The position numbers and the translations under genes are program-made. The notes below the pieces were generated by a model. It made no database searches and was not told the origin of the DNA. It was given only the letters and a program-made list of their open reading frames with translations. From contig NZ_PEBF01000001.1 in NCBI RefSeq assembly GCF_002742625.1, forward strand, positions 1,240,001-1,304,000: a DNA stretch of 64,000 bases, in the 5' to 3' direction. Shown here in pieces: positions 45,622-53,189 of the stretch (position 1 is the first letter of the stretch; each line of letters opens with the position of its first letter). Source of the DNA: Caulobacter sp. FWC2 (lineage in GTDB: Bacteria > Pseudomonadota > Alphaproteobacteria > Caulobacterales > Caulobacteraceae).

Positions 45622-46505
45622 TCATGCCCCCGCTGAAGACCCTTCCGCCGACTATCGCCCGCGTCGCCGTCACCGGCGCCGTCGTCATCGCCGCCCTGGT
45701 CGGCGGCAAGGCGCTGTGGACCCACTACCAGGTCGATCCCTGGACCCGCGACGGCCGCGTCCGCGCCGATGTGGTGCAGGTGACGCCCGACGTCTCGGGC
45801 CTGGTCACCCGCGTCGACGCCGTCAACGACCAGGCGGTCAAGGCCGGTCAGGCGCTGTTCTATGTCGACCGCGATCGCTACGCCCTGGCTTTGCGTCAGG
45901 CCGATGCTGCAGTGGAAGTCCAGCGCGTGACCTTGGCCCAAGCCCGCCGCGAGCTGGCGCGCAACCGCGCGCTCGGCGAGCTGGTCGCCGGCGAGGTCAC
46001 CGAGCAGAGCCTGTCCAAGGTCGAGCAGTCGCAAGCCGCCTTGTCCCAGGCCGTGGCGACGCGCGACGTAGCGGCGCTGAACCTGCAACGAACAGTCGTG
46101 ACCGCCCCGACGGACGGTTTCCTGTCGGACCTGACCTTGCGCACCGGCGACTACGTCACCGCCGGCAAGCCGGTGCTGGCCCTGATCGACAGCCGCTCGT
46201 TCCGGGTCGAGGGCTATTTCGAGGAGACCAAGCTGTCGTCCTTGCGCATTGGTCAGCCGGTCACCGTCAAGGTGATGGGCGACGGCCGACCGCTGAAGGG
46301 CCACATCCAGTCGATCGCCGTCGGCATCGAGGACCGCGACCGCGCCGCCAGCGGCAATCTTCTGCCCAACGTCAACCCGACCTTCAGCTGGGTGCGCCTG
46401 GCCCAGCGGGTCCCGGTGCGGGTCGCCTTGGACCAGACGCCGCGTGACCTGCGCCTGATCGCCGGCCGCACCGCCACCGTTGCTGTGGTGGGAGCCGGTC
46501 GATGA
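45618..46505 (+). CDS. HlyD family periplasmic adaptor (AaeA/EmrA-like)
   Basis: 295 residues. An N-terminal membrane anchor ('IARVAVTGAVVIAALVGGKALW') is followed by a lipoyl half ('DVVQVTPDVSGLVTRVDAVNDQAVKAGQALFYVDRDRY'), a short coiled-coil hairpin, and 'VTAPTDGFLSDLTLRTGDYVTAGKPVLALIDSRSFRVEGYFEETKLSSLRIGQPVTVKVMG'. Links the FUSC pump to the outer-membrane channel. GTG at 45618 overlaps the previous stop; ATG at 45624 is equally possible. Its own stop overlaps the OMF start (ATGA). Confidence 0.94.
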   Translation: MIMPPLKTLPPTIARVAVTGAVVIAALVGGKALWTHYQVDPWTRDGRVRADVVQVTPDVSGLVTRVDAVNDQAVKAGQALFYVDRDRYALALRQADAAVEVQRVTLAQARRELARNRALGELVAGEVTEQSLSKVEQSQAALSQAVATRDVAALNLQRTVVTAPTDGFLSDLTLRTGDYVTAGKPVLALIDSRSFRVEGYFEETKLSSLRIGQPVTVKVMGDGRPLKGHIQSIAVGIEDRDRAASGNLLPNVNPTFSWVRLAQRVPVRVALDQTPRDLRLIAGRTATVAVVGAGR

Positions 46506-47920
46506 GCCCGCTCAAGGCCTTGGCGGTCGCCAGTTCGCTGCTGGCCTTGACCGCCTGCACGACGGTCGGACCAAATTACAAGCTGCCGGAAGACGCCAAG
46601 ATCAAAGCCCCGACCGCGCAAGGCGCGTTCATGGGCGCGGCGTCGAAGGCCGTCAGCCAGGACCCGGTCCCGGCCGGCTGGTGGAAGCTCTATGACGACC
46701 CGGTCCTGAACGGCCTGGTCGAGGAGGCGCTGAAGGCCAATACCGACCTGCGCGTCGCGGCCGCCAACCTTGCGCGGGCTCGCGCCATCGCCGGCGAGGC
46801 CGACCATGCGGGCGGCTTCAAGGTCGGCGCCTCGGCGGCCGCCATGCACAGCCGAGAGTCCGGCGAGCAGTTCCTGAAGGCCGAGCAACTGCCGGTCGAG
46901 AACCTGGCCGATGTCGGGGTGAAGGTCTCGTATCAGGTCGATCTGGTGGGCCGCATCAAGCGCGTCGCCGAGGCCGCCCATGCCGACGCCGAGGCTTCGC
47001 AAGCGGCTCTGGATCTGGCCCGCGTCAGCGTCGCCGCCGATGTCGCCCGCGCCTATGTCGAGGCCTGCGCCAATGGCCACGAGCGGGCCGTCGCCCAGAG
47101 GACCTTGGATCTTCAGAGCCGTAGTCTGGCGGTCACGCAGAAGTTGGTGAAGGCCGGTCGCGGCACTGCGGTCGATGTCACCCGCGCCCAGGCCCAATTG
47201 GACCTGTCGCGCGCCAGCCTGCCGGCCTTCCAGAGCCGCCGCCGTGCGGCGCTCTATCGCCTGGCGACCCTGACCGGCAAGCCGCCGGCCGAGTTCCCCA
47301 AGGCGGTCGAGGCCTGCGTGGCGCCGCCGATCTTGGCCAAGCCGATCCCAGTCGGCGATGGCGCCGCCCTGCTGAAGCGTCGCCCCGACGTGCGCCAGGC
47401 CGAGCGGGCCCTGGCCGGCGCCACCGCTCGGATAGGCGTCGCCACCGCCGCCCTCTATCCGAACATCACCCTGGGCCTGGGCGCCGGCTCGACGGGCCTG
47501 CTGGCCGACATCGGCCAGGCGCCCGCCAACCGCTGGGGCCTAAGCTCACTGATCAGCTGGACACTGCCGGGCGAGGGCGAGCGAGCCCTCATCCGCCAGG
47601 CCGAAGCCGGGGCCGACGGCGCTCTGGCCCGGTTCGACGGTGTGGTGCTAACGGCCCTGCGCGAGACCGAGACCAGCCTTGACGCCTACGCTCATGACCT
47701 GCAGCGCCAGGCTGCCTTGAGGGCGGCCCGGGATCAGGCCGCCTTGGCCGAGACCCAGGCCCAGACCCTGTACCGCGCCGGTCGCAGCCCGTACCTGATC
47801 GGCCTCGACGCCCAGCGCACTTTGGTTCAGTCCGAGGCGGCCCTGGCGGCGACCGACAGCCAGGTGGCGATCGACCAGGTGAACCTGTTCCTCGCCCTGG
47901 GCGGTGGCTGGGAACGATAG
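46502..47920 (+). CDS. NodT-type outer-membrane efflux lipoprotein
   Basis: 472 residues. Lipobox L-T-A-C near residue 19, then 'TTVGPNYKLPED', the classic NodT/OprM opening, and two OEP repeats of long helices ('ADTNTDLRVAAANLARARA'-like, 'LLKRRPDVRQAERALAGATARIGVATAALYPNITLGLGAGS'). TolC-like channel completing the tripartite pump. Last gene of the MarR operon, followed by a small hairpin at 47938. Confidence 0.95.
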   Translation: MSPLKALAVASSLLALTACTTVGPNYKLPEDAKIKAPTAQGAFMGAASKAVSQDPVPAGWWKLYDDPVLNGLVEEALKANTDLRVAAANLARARAIAGEADHAGGFKVGASAAAMHSRESGEQFLKAEQLPVENLADVGVKVSYQVDLVGRIKRVAEAAHADAEASQAALDLARVSVAADVARAYVEACANGHERAVAQRTLDLQSRSLAVTQKLVKAGRGTAVDVTRAQAQLDLSRASLPAFQSRRRAALYRLATLTGKPPAEFPKAVEACVAPPILAKPIPVGDGAALLKRRPDVRQAERALAGATARIGVATAALYPNITLGLGAGSTGLLADIGQAPANRWGLSSLISWTLPGEGERALIRQAEAGADGALARFDGVVLTALRETETSLDAYAHDLQRQAALRAARDQAALAETQAQTLYRAGRSPYLIGLDAQRTLVQSEAALAATDSQVAIDQVNLFLALGGGWER

Positions 47921-47937
47921 CGGCGCGGTGCGGCTTT

Positions 47938-47953
47938 GGGCTAAGCATAGCCC
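47938..47953 (+). terminator. Small hairpin after the efflux operon
   Basis: Stem GGGCTA/TAGCCC (47938-47943 with 47948-47953), 4-nt loop AGCA, 17 bp after the OMF stop; weak T tail. It lies within the 55-bp gap before the next gene. Confidence 0.45.
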
Positions 47954-47975
47954 TTCGCCACAGTAGAGTTCGCCC

Positions 47976-49955
47976 GTGCCGCTTGACGCCCCGCCGCCCT
48001 CTGTTTCCACGGTCGTCGTCGAGGCGCCGCGGCTGCTGCCGCTGGCCGGGCAGGAAGCCTTCTCCACCGCCTACTATGACGCCGCAGAGCTGGGCGCCCG
48101 GGCGCGGCTGGACGACGTGCTGAAGACCACGCCCGGCGTCTCGCTGTTCCGCCGCACAGGCAGCGACGGCGCCAACCCGACCATCCAGGGGCTTTCGCTG
48201 CGCTCCGTCGCGCCCTCGGGAGCGGGCCGGGCGCTGGTCACCCTGGACGGCGCGCCGCAGAACGATCCGTTCGGCGGCTGGGTGATCTGGACCGCGCTGC
48301 CGGGCGAGGGTCTTTCCGGCGCGACGATCGTGCGCGGCGCGGGGGCGGGCCCCTATGGCGCCGGCGCCCTGACCGGCGTCGTGGCCCTGCGCGAGCGGGC
48401 GGCCGGCGGCGGCCTGACCAGCTTCACGGCCGAGGCCCGCGAGCGCGACGGCTGGCGCGCGGCGGGGACGTTCGGTACCGAGCATCTGCTGCTGACCGCC
48501 AGCGGTTCGCGCACCGACGGCTATCGGCCTGTGCGGGGGGCGGCGGCTGGGGCGGCCGATACGCCTACAACCTTGGAGGACGGTTCGATCGCGGCCAGGG
48601 TCCAGGGCGACCTCGGCGAGGTGCGATGGGCGCTCCGCGCCGGGGCCTACCAGGAAAAGCGCGACGCCGGCCTGGTCGGCGCTCAATCGAACGCCACCGG
48701 CGCTTCGCTGGCCGCGACCGTGGCGACCGACACCTGGCGGGTGCAGGCCTGGGTTCGCCGCAGCGATCTCGAAAACACCTCCGCCGCCGTCGCCGCCGGC
48801 CGGGCCGGCACGACCCCGGCCAACGACCAGTACTCGACCCCGGCCAGCGGCTACGGCCTCAACGCCGCCTGGCAGGGCGCGCTGGGGGAGTGGACGTGGG
48901 AACTGGGCGGCGACGCCCGCATGACCGAGGGCAGAACCCACGAGCTCTTCCGCTATATGGCCGGCAGCTTCACCCGCCAGCGTACGGCTGGCGGCCGGAC
49001 CCTGGTGGGCGGGGTCTACGCCGAGACCGCCTGGAACCGACCGGACTTCTCCCTGGTCGCCGGGGCGCGGCTGGACGGTTGGCGCTCCTATAGCGGCGTC
49101 CGGCGCGAGCGGGACACGACCACCGGCGCCCTGACTCTGGACTCTCCGCCGGCCAACGCCGCGGGCGCGACGCCTACGGGGCGCATCGGCGTGCGTCAGC
49201 GGCTGTCGGGCGAGACCTGGGCGCGGGCGGCGGCCTATGCCGGCTTCCGACCGCCGACGCTCAACGAGCTGCACCGCCCGTTTCGCGTGGGCAACGATGT
49301 CACCGAGGCCAACGCCGCCCTGAAGCCCGAGACCCTCTACGGGATCGAGACCGGTCTTTCGGGTAATGGCGTCGCCCGGTGGAACCTCGGGGTCTTCTAC
49401 AATCAGGTCCGGGATCCGATCACCAACGTCACGATCGGCACAGGCCCGGGGACCTTCCCGGTCGCGGGCTTCATCCCGGCTGGCGGCGTGCTGCGCCAGC
49501 GCCAGAACGCCGGACAGATCAACGCCTATGGCCTGGAAGGCGACATCGCCGCCGACCTCTCGCCGGCCTGGACGGTGCGCGCGGCCTTCTCCGCGACCCA
49601 TGCCCGCGTCGATGGCGGTGCGGCGGCCGCCCAGCTGACCGACAAGCGTCCGGCCCAGGCGCCGGCCCTGACGGTCACCGCCGGCGCGCGCTGGCGGCCG
49701 CTGGAGCGCCTCAGCCTCGATGCGGACCTGCGCTACGAGAGCAAGCGGTTCGAGGACGACCTGAACCAGCGCGCGCTGAAGGCCGGGACCAGCGTCGACT
49801 TGCGCGCGGGCTGGAAGCTCTCGCCCGCGGCCGAGGTCTACCTCGCCGCCGATAATGCGCTCGACGCCAACCTGGCGGTTGGTCAGACGGCGGACGGTGT
49901 CACCAGCTATTCTGCCCCGCGCACGGTCTATGTGGGCTTCGCGCTCAGGCGATAG
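47976..49955 (+). CDS. TonB-dependent receptor lacking a visible signal peptide
   Basis: 659 residues from GTG at 47976. Plug domain is clear ('VVVEAPRLLP', 'LDDVLKTTPGVSLFRRTGSDGANPTIQGLSLRSVAPSGAGRALVTLDGAPQNDPFGG', 'IVRGAGAGPYGAGALTGVVAL'), followed by a barrel with 'YAGFRPPTLNELHRPFRVGND' and 'NQRALKAGTSVDLRAGWKL'. An in-frame stop lies just upstream (47964-47966), so no signal peptide can be encoded in frame. The C-terminus ends F-A-L-R-R instead of a terminal Phe. A decayed or misassembled 5' end is possible. Confidence 0.85.
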   Translation: MPLDAPPPSVSTVVVEAPRLLPLAGQEAFSTAYYDAAELGARARLDDVLKTTPGVSLFRRTGSDGANPTIQGLSLRSVAPSGAGRALVTLDGAPQNDPFGGWVIWTALPGEGLSGATIVRGAGAGPYGAGALTGVVALRERAAGGGLTSFTAEARERDGWRAAGTFGTEHLLLTASGSRTDGYRPVRGAAAGAADTPTTLEDGSIAARVQGDLGEVRWALRAGAYQEKRDAGLVGAQSNATGASLAATVATDTWRVQAWVRRSDLENTSAAVAAGRAGTTPANDQYSTPASGYGLNAAWQGALGEWTWELGGDARMTEGRTHELFRYMAGSFTRQRTAGGRTLVGGVYAETAWNRPDFSLVAGARLDGWRSYSGVRRERDTTTGALTLDSPPANAAGATPTGRIGVRQRLSGETWARAAAYAGFRPPTLNELHRPFRVGNDVTEANAALKPETLYGIETGLSGNGVARWNLGVFYNQVRDPITNVTIGTGPGTFPVAGFIPAGGVLRQRQNAGQINAYGLEGDIAADLSPAWTVRAAFSATHARVDGGAAAAQLTDKRPAQAPALTVTAGARWRPLERLSLDADLRYESKRFEDDLNQRALKAGTSVDLRAGWKLSPAAEVYLAADNALDANLAVGQTADGVTSYSAPRTVYVGFALRR

Positions 49956-49964
49956 CCCGAGGCG

Positions 49965-50711
49965 CTAGAGCTCGCCGCCGATCCGCTCGATCTCTGCGGC
50001 AAGGGCCGGCAGGTCGAGGACATGCAGGGTGCGGCCGGTCTGTCTGACGATCTCCAGGCTGGCCAGGCGATTGAGCTCGCGCGTCACCGGCTCGCGCTGG
50101 CTGCCCAGCAGGGCGGCGAGTTCGGCGTGGGTGGGGCAGGGGTGGATGACGCCGGTCTGGCCGTCGTCGCTGCTGGCCGTGGCCAGGCGCAGGATCTCGA
50201 TATCGACCCGGCAGGCCACCGAGACGGCGGTGAGTTCGAACAATCGGTCCGTCAGAGCGCGGGTCAGCCCGGCCATGTCCTCCAGCAGCGCCCGCATGAA
50301 GCGCGGCGAGTTCTCGAATAGGCGGCGGACCAGGCTCTGGGGCAGGCGGGCGAGCCGGGAGTCCTCGACGGCCACGATATTGGCCGAGCGCGGCAGGCCA
50401 TCGATGGCCGAGATCTCGCCGAAGTAGCCGCCGGGGGTGATCCGGCGATAGCCGACCTCCCGCCCTGATTTGGCGTACTGATTGGCCAGCAGCACGCCGT
50501 CGAGCAGCAGATAGATGCCGCCGTCCTGGTCTCGACGCTGCAGGATCATCTCGCCCTTGCCGTAGGACCGATGCTCGATCGACGGCGCCAGGGCCTCGAT
50601 CTCCTCGCGCGACATGTGCCGGAAGATCTTGTTGGCGCGATAGTCTTTGGACGGTTGCTCGAACATCGTATGGCTGACGGTGCGTGGGGGCGATGATGGA
50701 ATCACGGTCAT
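49965..50711 (-). CDS. Crp/Fnr family transcriptional regulator with intact cyclic-nucleotide cassette
   Basis: 248 residues from ATG at 50711 (TAGGAG upstream). The cyclic-nucleotide-binding domain keeps the phosphate-binding cassette ('GGYFGEISAIDGLPRSANIVA': G-E-I with R-S-A), and the C-terminal helix-turn-helix is 'THAELAALLGSQREPVTRELNRLASLEIV'. No Fnr-type Cys cluster in the N-terminus. The gene is divergent from the TIR operon with only 32 bp between start codons, and that operon ends with a cyclase-like gene, so it may be a receptor for the operon's signal. Convergent with the TonB receptor, 9 bp apart. Confidence 0.93.
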   Translation of the reverse strand: MTVIPSSPPRTVSHTMFEQPSKDYRANKIFRHMSREEIEALAPSIEHRSYGKGEMILQRRDQDGGIYLLLDGVLLANQYAKSGREVGYRRITPGGYFGEISAIDGLPRSANIVAVEDSRLARLPQSLVRRLFENSPRFMRALLEDMAGLTRALTDRLFELTAVSVACRVDIEILRLATASSDDGQTGVIHPCPTHAELAALLGSQREPVTRELNRLASLEIVRQTGRTLHVLDLPALAAEIERIGGEL

Positions 50712-50743
50712 CGGGTACGCTCCTACCGTCGACGGGGCGACGC
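50712..50743. promoter_or_regulatory. 32-bp divergent control region between Crp/Fnr and TIR genes
   Basis: Only 32 bp separate the start codons, so the two promoters must overlap each other and the coding sequences. The region carries TAGGAG for the leftward gene; the rightward gene has only a weak GGGGCGA. No Crp-like TGTGA half-sites were recognised. Confidence 0.5.
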
Positions 50744-52774
50744 ATGAACAGCCGACAGCGGTACAAGGCCTTTATCAGCTATAGTCATCGCGACCGCAAA
50801 GTGGCCGAGTGGCTACATCGGGCGCTGGAGACCTATCGCGCGCCGCGCGCTCTGGCGAGCGCCGGTGGCGGTCTGCGGCCGATATTCCGTGATCGGGACG
50901 AACTGAGCGCTTCGGCCGACCTCAACCAGGTCATTCGCGACGCGCTGGACCTGTCCGACGCGTTGATCGTGCTGTGTTCGTCCGCCTCGAGCGCCTCGCG
51001 CTGGGTGGACCAGGAGGTGGCGCATTTCCTGACGGGGCGAGGACTCGAACGTATCGTCTGCGTGATCACGCCGGACACACCATCGACGACAGCATTGGCC
51101 GACATCCTGCCGCCCGCGTTGCGCGCGGCGTTGCCGGAGGGCGTGGAGCCCCTGGCCGTGGACCTGCGCCCCGACGCGGACGGCAGGCGCCTGGCCCGGC
51201 TGAAGATCGCCGCCCGTCTCCTGGGCGTCAGCCTGGACCGGCTTGTCCAGCGTGACGCCCGCCGGCGGCTGCAGGTGATGGCCGCCTTCACCAGCCTGGC
51301 CATGGTGGTAACCCTGGGGATGGGGGCGATGACCGTCGTGACCCTGAAGTCCCGCCAGATCGCCCGGGAGCAGCGCGACGAGACCGAAGCCCTGGTCGCC
51401 TACATGCTGGGCGACCTGCGTGAGCAGCTGGAGCCCGTCGGGCGCCTGGACGTGCTGGATGGAGTCAGCGCCAGGGTTCTGGCCTATTACGGCAAGGCGC
51501 GCAGCGACCGGCTAGACGACAAGGCCCTGGCCCAGCGCGCCAAGGCCCAGACCCTGCTGGGCACGATCCGCGAGCAACGCGCCGACCTGGCCGGCGCCCA
51601 GGACGCCTTCGGCCAGGCGGCGGCCACCACCCACGCCCTGGTGGCGCGTGACCCCAGGAACGGTGAGCGTATCTTCGACGAGGCCCAGAACGTCTTTTGG
51701 CTGGCCTACATGAAATGGCGGCGCGGCGACTTCGTCGGGGCCGAGCAAGGGCTGAAGCGCTACGACGCACTGGCCCAGCAATTGGTGAAACTGGACCCGA
51801 ACCGCGCCGAGTGGCGGGTCGAGGTCGCCTATGCCCGCAGCAATCTCGGCACGCTGCAGTTCGAGCAGGGGCGGCCGGCGGATGCTTTGGCGGCCTTCCG
51901 CGGCGCCTCCAGCGTGTTCGAAGCAGAGCTGGCCCGCACGCCCAAGGACAAGACCCGGATCAAGGACGCGGCCAACAATCACGCCTGGATCGCCGACTCT
52001 CTGCTGCGGCTGGGCCGGACGCGCGAAGCCTTCGTCGAGCGCGAGCGGGCTTCGAACCTGCTGGCCCGCGCCGCGGCGGACGATCCCAGCGACAAGCGCC
52101 TGGCGGCCAAGGACGTGGCGACCCAGCTCGCTCTCGCGCGGCTTGAAGTCGACTTGGGCCACATGGCCCAGGCTCGTGCTCGCTCGGAGGCCAACCTGCG
52201 CCGCCTGCATACGCTGGCGGCCCTGGATCCGACCAACGCCCGGTGGCGGGAATATCTGGTGGTCGGGCAGCTGGACGCGGTCGAGATCGCTTGCTGGTCG
52301 GACCGCCTTGCCGAGGCTCGGACGGCGCACGCCGACGCGGCGGCGGGTCTCGCCCGGCTGAACGCCGGCGAGAAGGACAAGGTCTGGCGGGCGGACCTGG
52401 AGGGGCGCTTGGCGAAACAGGGAGTCATCCTGGCTCAGCGGAACGGCGATGAGGGCGGAGCGCGCAAGCTGGCCTTGGCGCTCCTGCAAGCGCTGAAGGC
52501 CAGCAAGCCGGACGAGACCGCGGAGCTGGAAGGCTTCGCGCGACTGGCGGCGGGACAGCCGTCCGAGGCTGTGGCGGTGCTGACGCCGAAGCTCGGCTCG
52601 ATGTCACCCGGCAGCCGGGATGTGCTGGCGCGCGCCTACCTGGCGACGGGGCGTCGCAACCAGGCCGAGAACATCGTGCTGGAACTCAAAAAGGAAGGCT
52701 ACGCGCATCCCGCCATGCTTGCCTTTTGGCGAGATTCACCTGCAGGTCGAAATTCAACGTCGGAGGGAAACTGA
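50744..52774 (+). CDS. TIR domain - membrane helix - TPR protein
   Basis: 676 residues from ATG at 50744. TIR domain at about 6-170: 'YKAFISYSHRD', 'IFRDRDELSASADL', 'ALIVLCSSASSASRWVDQEVAHF'; Trp87 and Glu91 match the W-x3-E pattern holding the catalytic Glu of NAD-cleaving TIRs. A single membrane helix (about 178-200) follows the basic 'DARRRLQ', predicting a cytosolic TIR; the rest (about 220-660) is helical TPR-like repeats, then probably periplasmic. First gene of a tightly packed operon: its stop overlaps the next start (TGATG). A longer in-frame start (50684) would cross the divergent gene. Confidence 0.85.
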   Translation: MNSRQRYKAFISYSHRDRKVAEWLHRALETYRAPRALASAGGGLRPIFRDRDELSASADLNQVIRDALDLSDALIVLCSSASSASRWVDQEVAHFLTGRGLERIVCVITPDTPSTTALADILPPALRAALPEGVEPLAVDLRPDADGRRLARLKIAARLLGVSLDRLVQRDARRRLQVMAAFTSLAMVVTLGMGAMTVVTLKSRQIAREQRDETEALVAYMLGDLREQLEPVGRLDVLDGVSARVLAYYGKARSDRLDDKALAQRAKAQTLLGTIREQRADLAGAQDAFGQAAATTHALVARDPRNGERIFDEAQNVFWLAYMKWRRGDFVGAEQGLKRYDALAQQLVKLDPNRAEWRVEVAYARSNLGTLQFEQGRPADALAAFRGASSVFEAELARTPKDKTRIKDAANNHAWIADSLLRLGRTREAFVERERASNLLARAAADDPSDKRLAAKDVATQLALARLEVDLGHMAQARARSEANLRRLHTLAALDPTNARWREYLVVGQLDAVEIACWSDRLAEARTAHADAAAGLARLNAGEKDKVWRADLEGRLAKQGVILAQRNGDEGGARKLALALLQALKASKPDETAELEGFARLAAGQPSEAVAVLTPKLGSMSPGSRDVLARAYLATGRRNQAENIVLELKKEGYAHPAMLAFWRDSPAGRNSTSEGN

Positions 52775-53178
52775 TGTCTGATATTACGCCTAAAACGATC
52801 ATCGAGTTCGTCATCGGGTTGGACGCCAACTTCAATTTCGTTAACGTCGTGGACCCCGCAAACCCGGTTCCGCTGCGTACGCGGCTGACCGAGCGCAGCT
52901 TGCTGGTGTTCACGCTGAGCGACCAACTGATCAAGGCGGGCTGGGCGTTCCAGAGCCGTCCGATCGAGGTCGATCGCGATTTCGGGGTCAATTTCTCAAG
53001 CTTCGTCTGGGTGCAGCACACCTATGACGACAAGCTCGCCGTGCACTCCAGCTTCAAGCTGGTCTACGAGTGCGCTCGCATGGGCGAATATACCTACAGC
53101 CTGTTCATGCAGGACGCGCACGAGCAGAAGATCACGCTTGATCCGGTCTTCGACAACGGCACGGGTCACGTTCCCTGA
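52774..53178 (+). CDS. Unrecognised 134-residue protein of the TIR operon
   Basis: ATG at 52774 is fixed by the TGATG overlap with the TIR gene and by GGAGGG at 52762-52767. Compact, soluble, mixed alpha/beta or beta-rich sequence with many aromatic residues: 'TIIEFVIGLDANFNFVNVVDP', 'LTERSLLVFTLSDQLIKAGWAF', 'FSSFVWVQHTYDDKLAVHSSFKLVYE', ending 'LDPVFDNGTGH'. No signal peptide or membrane segment. No family recognised. Its position between a TIR effector and a SLOG/cyclase protein makes it a likely adaptor or regulator. Codon use appears slightly less GC-biased than neighbours. Confidence 0.7.
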   Translation: MSDITPKTIIEFVIGLDANFNFVNVVDPANPVPLRTRLTERSLLVFTLSDQLIKAGWAFQSRPIEVDRDFGVNFSSFVWVQHTYDDKLAVHSSFKLVYECARMGEYTYSLFMQDAHEQKITLDPVFDNGTGHVP

Positions 53179-53189
53179 TCGCGAAGGCG

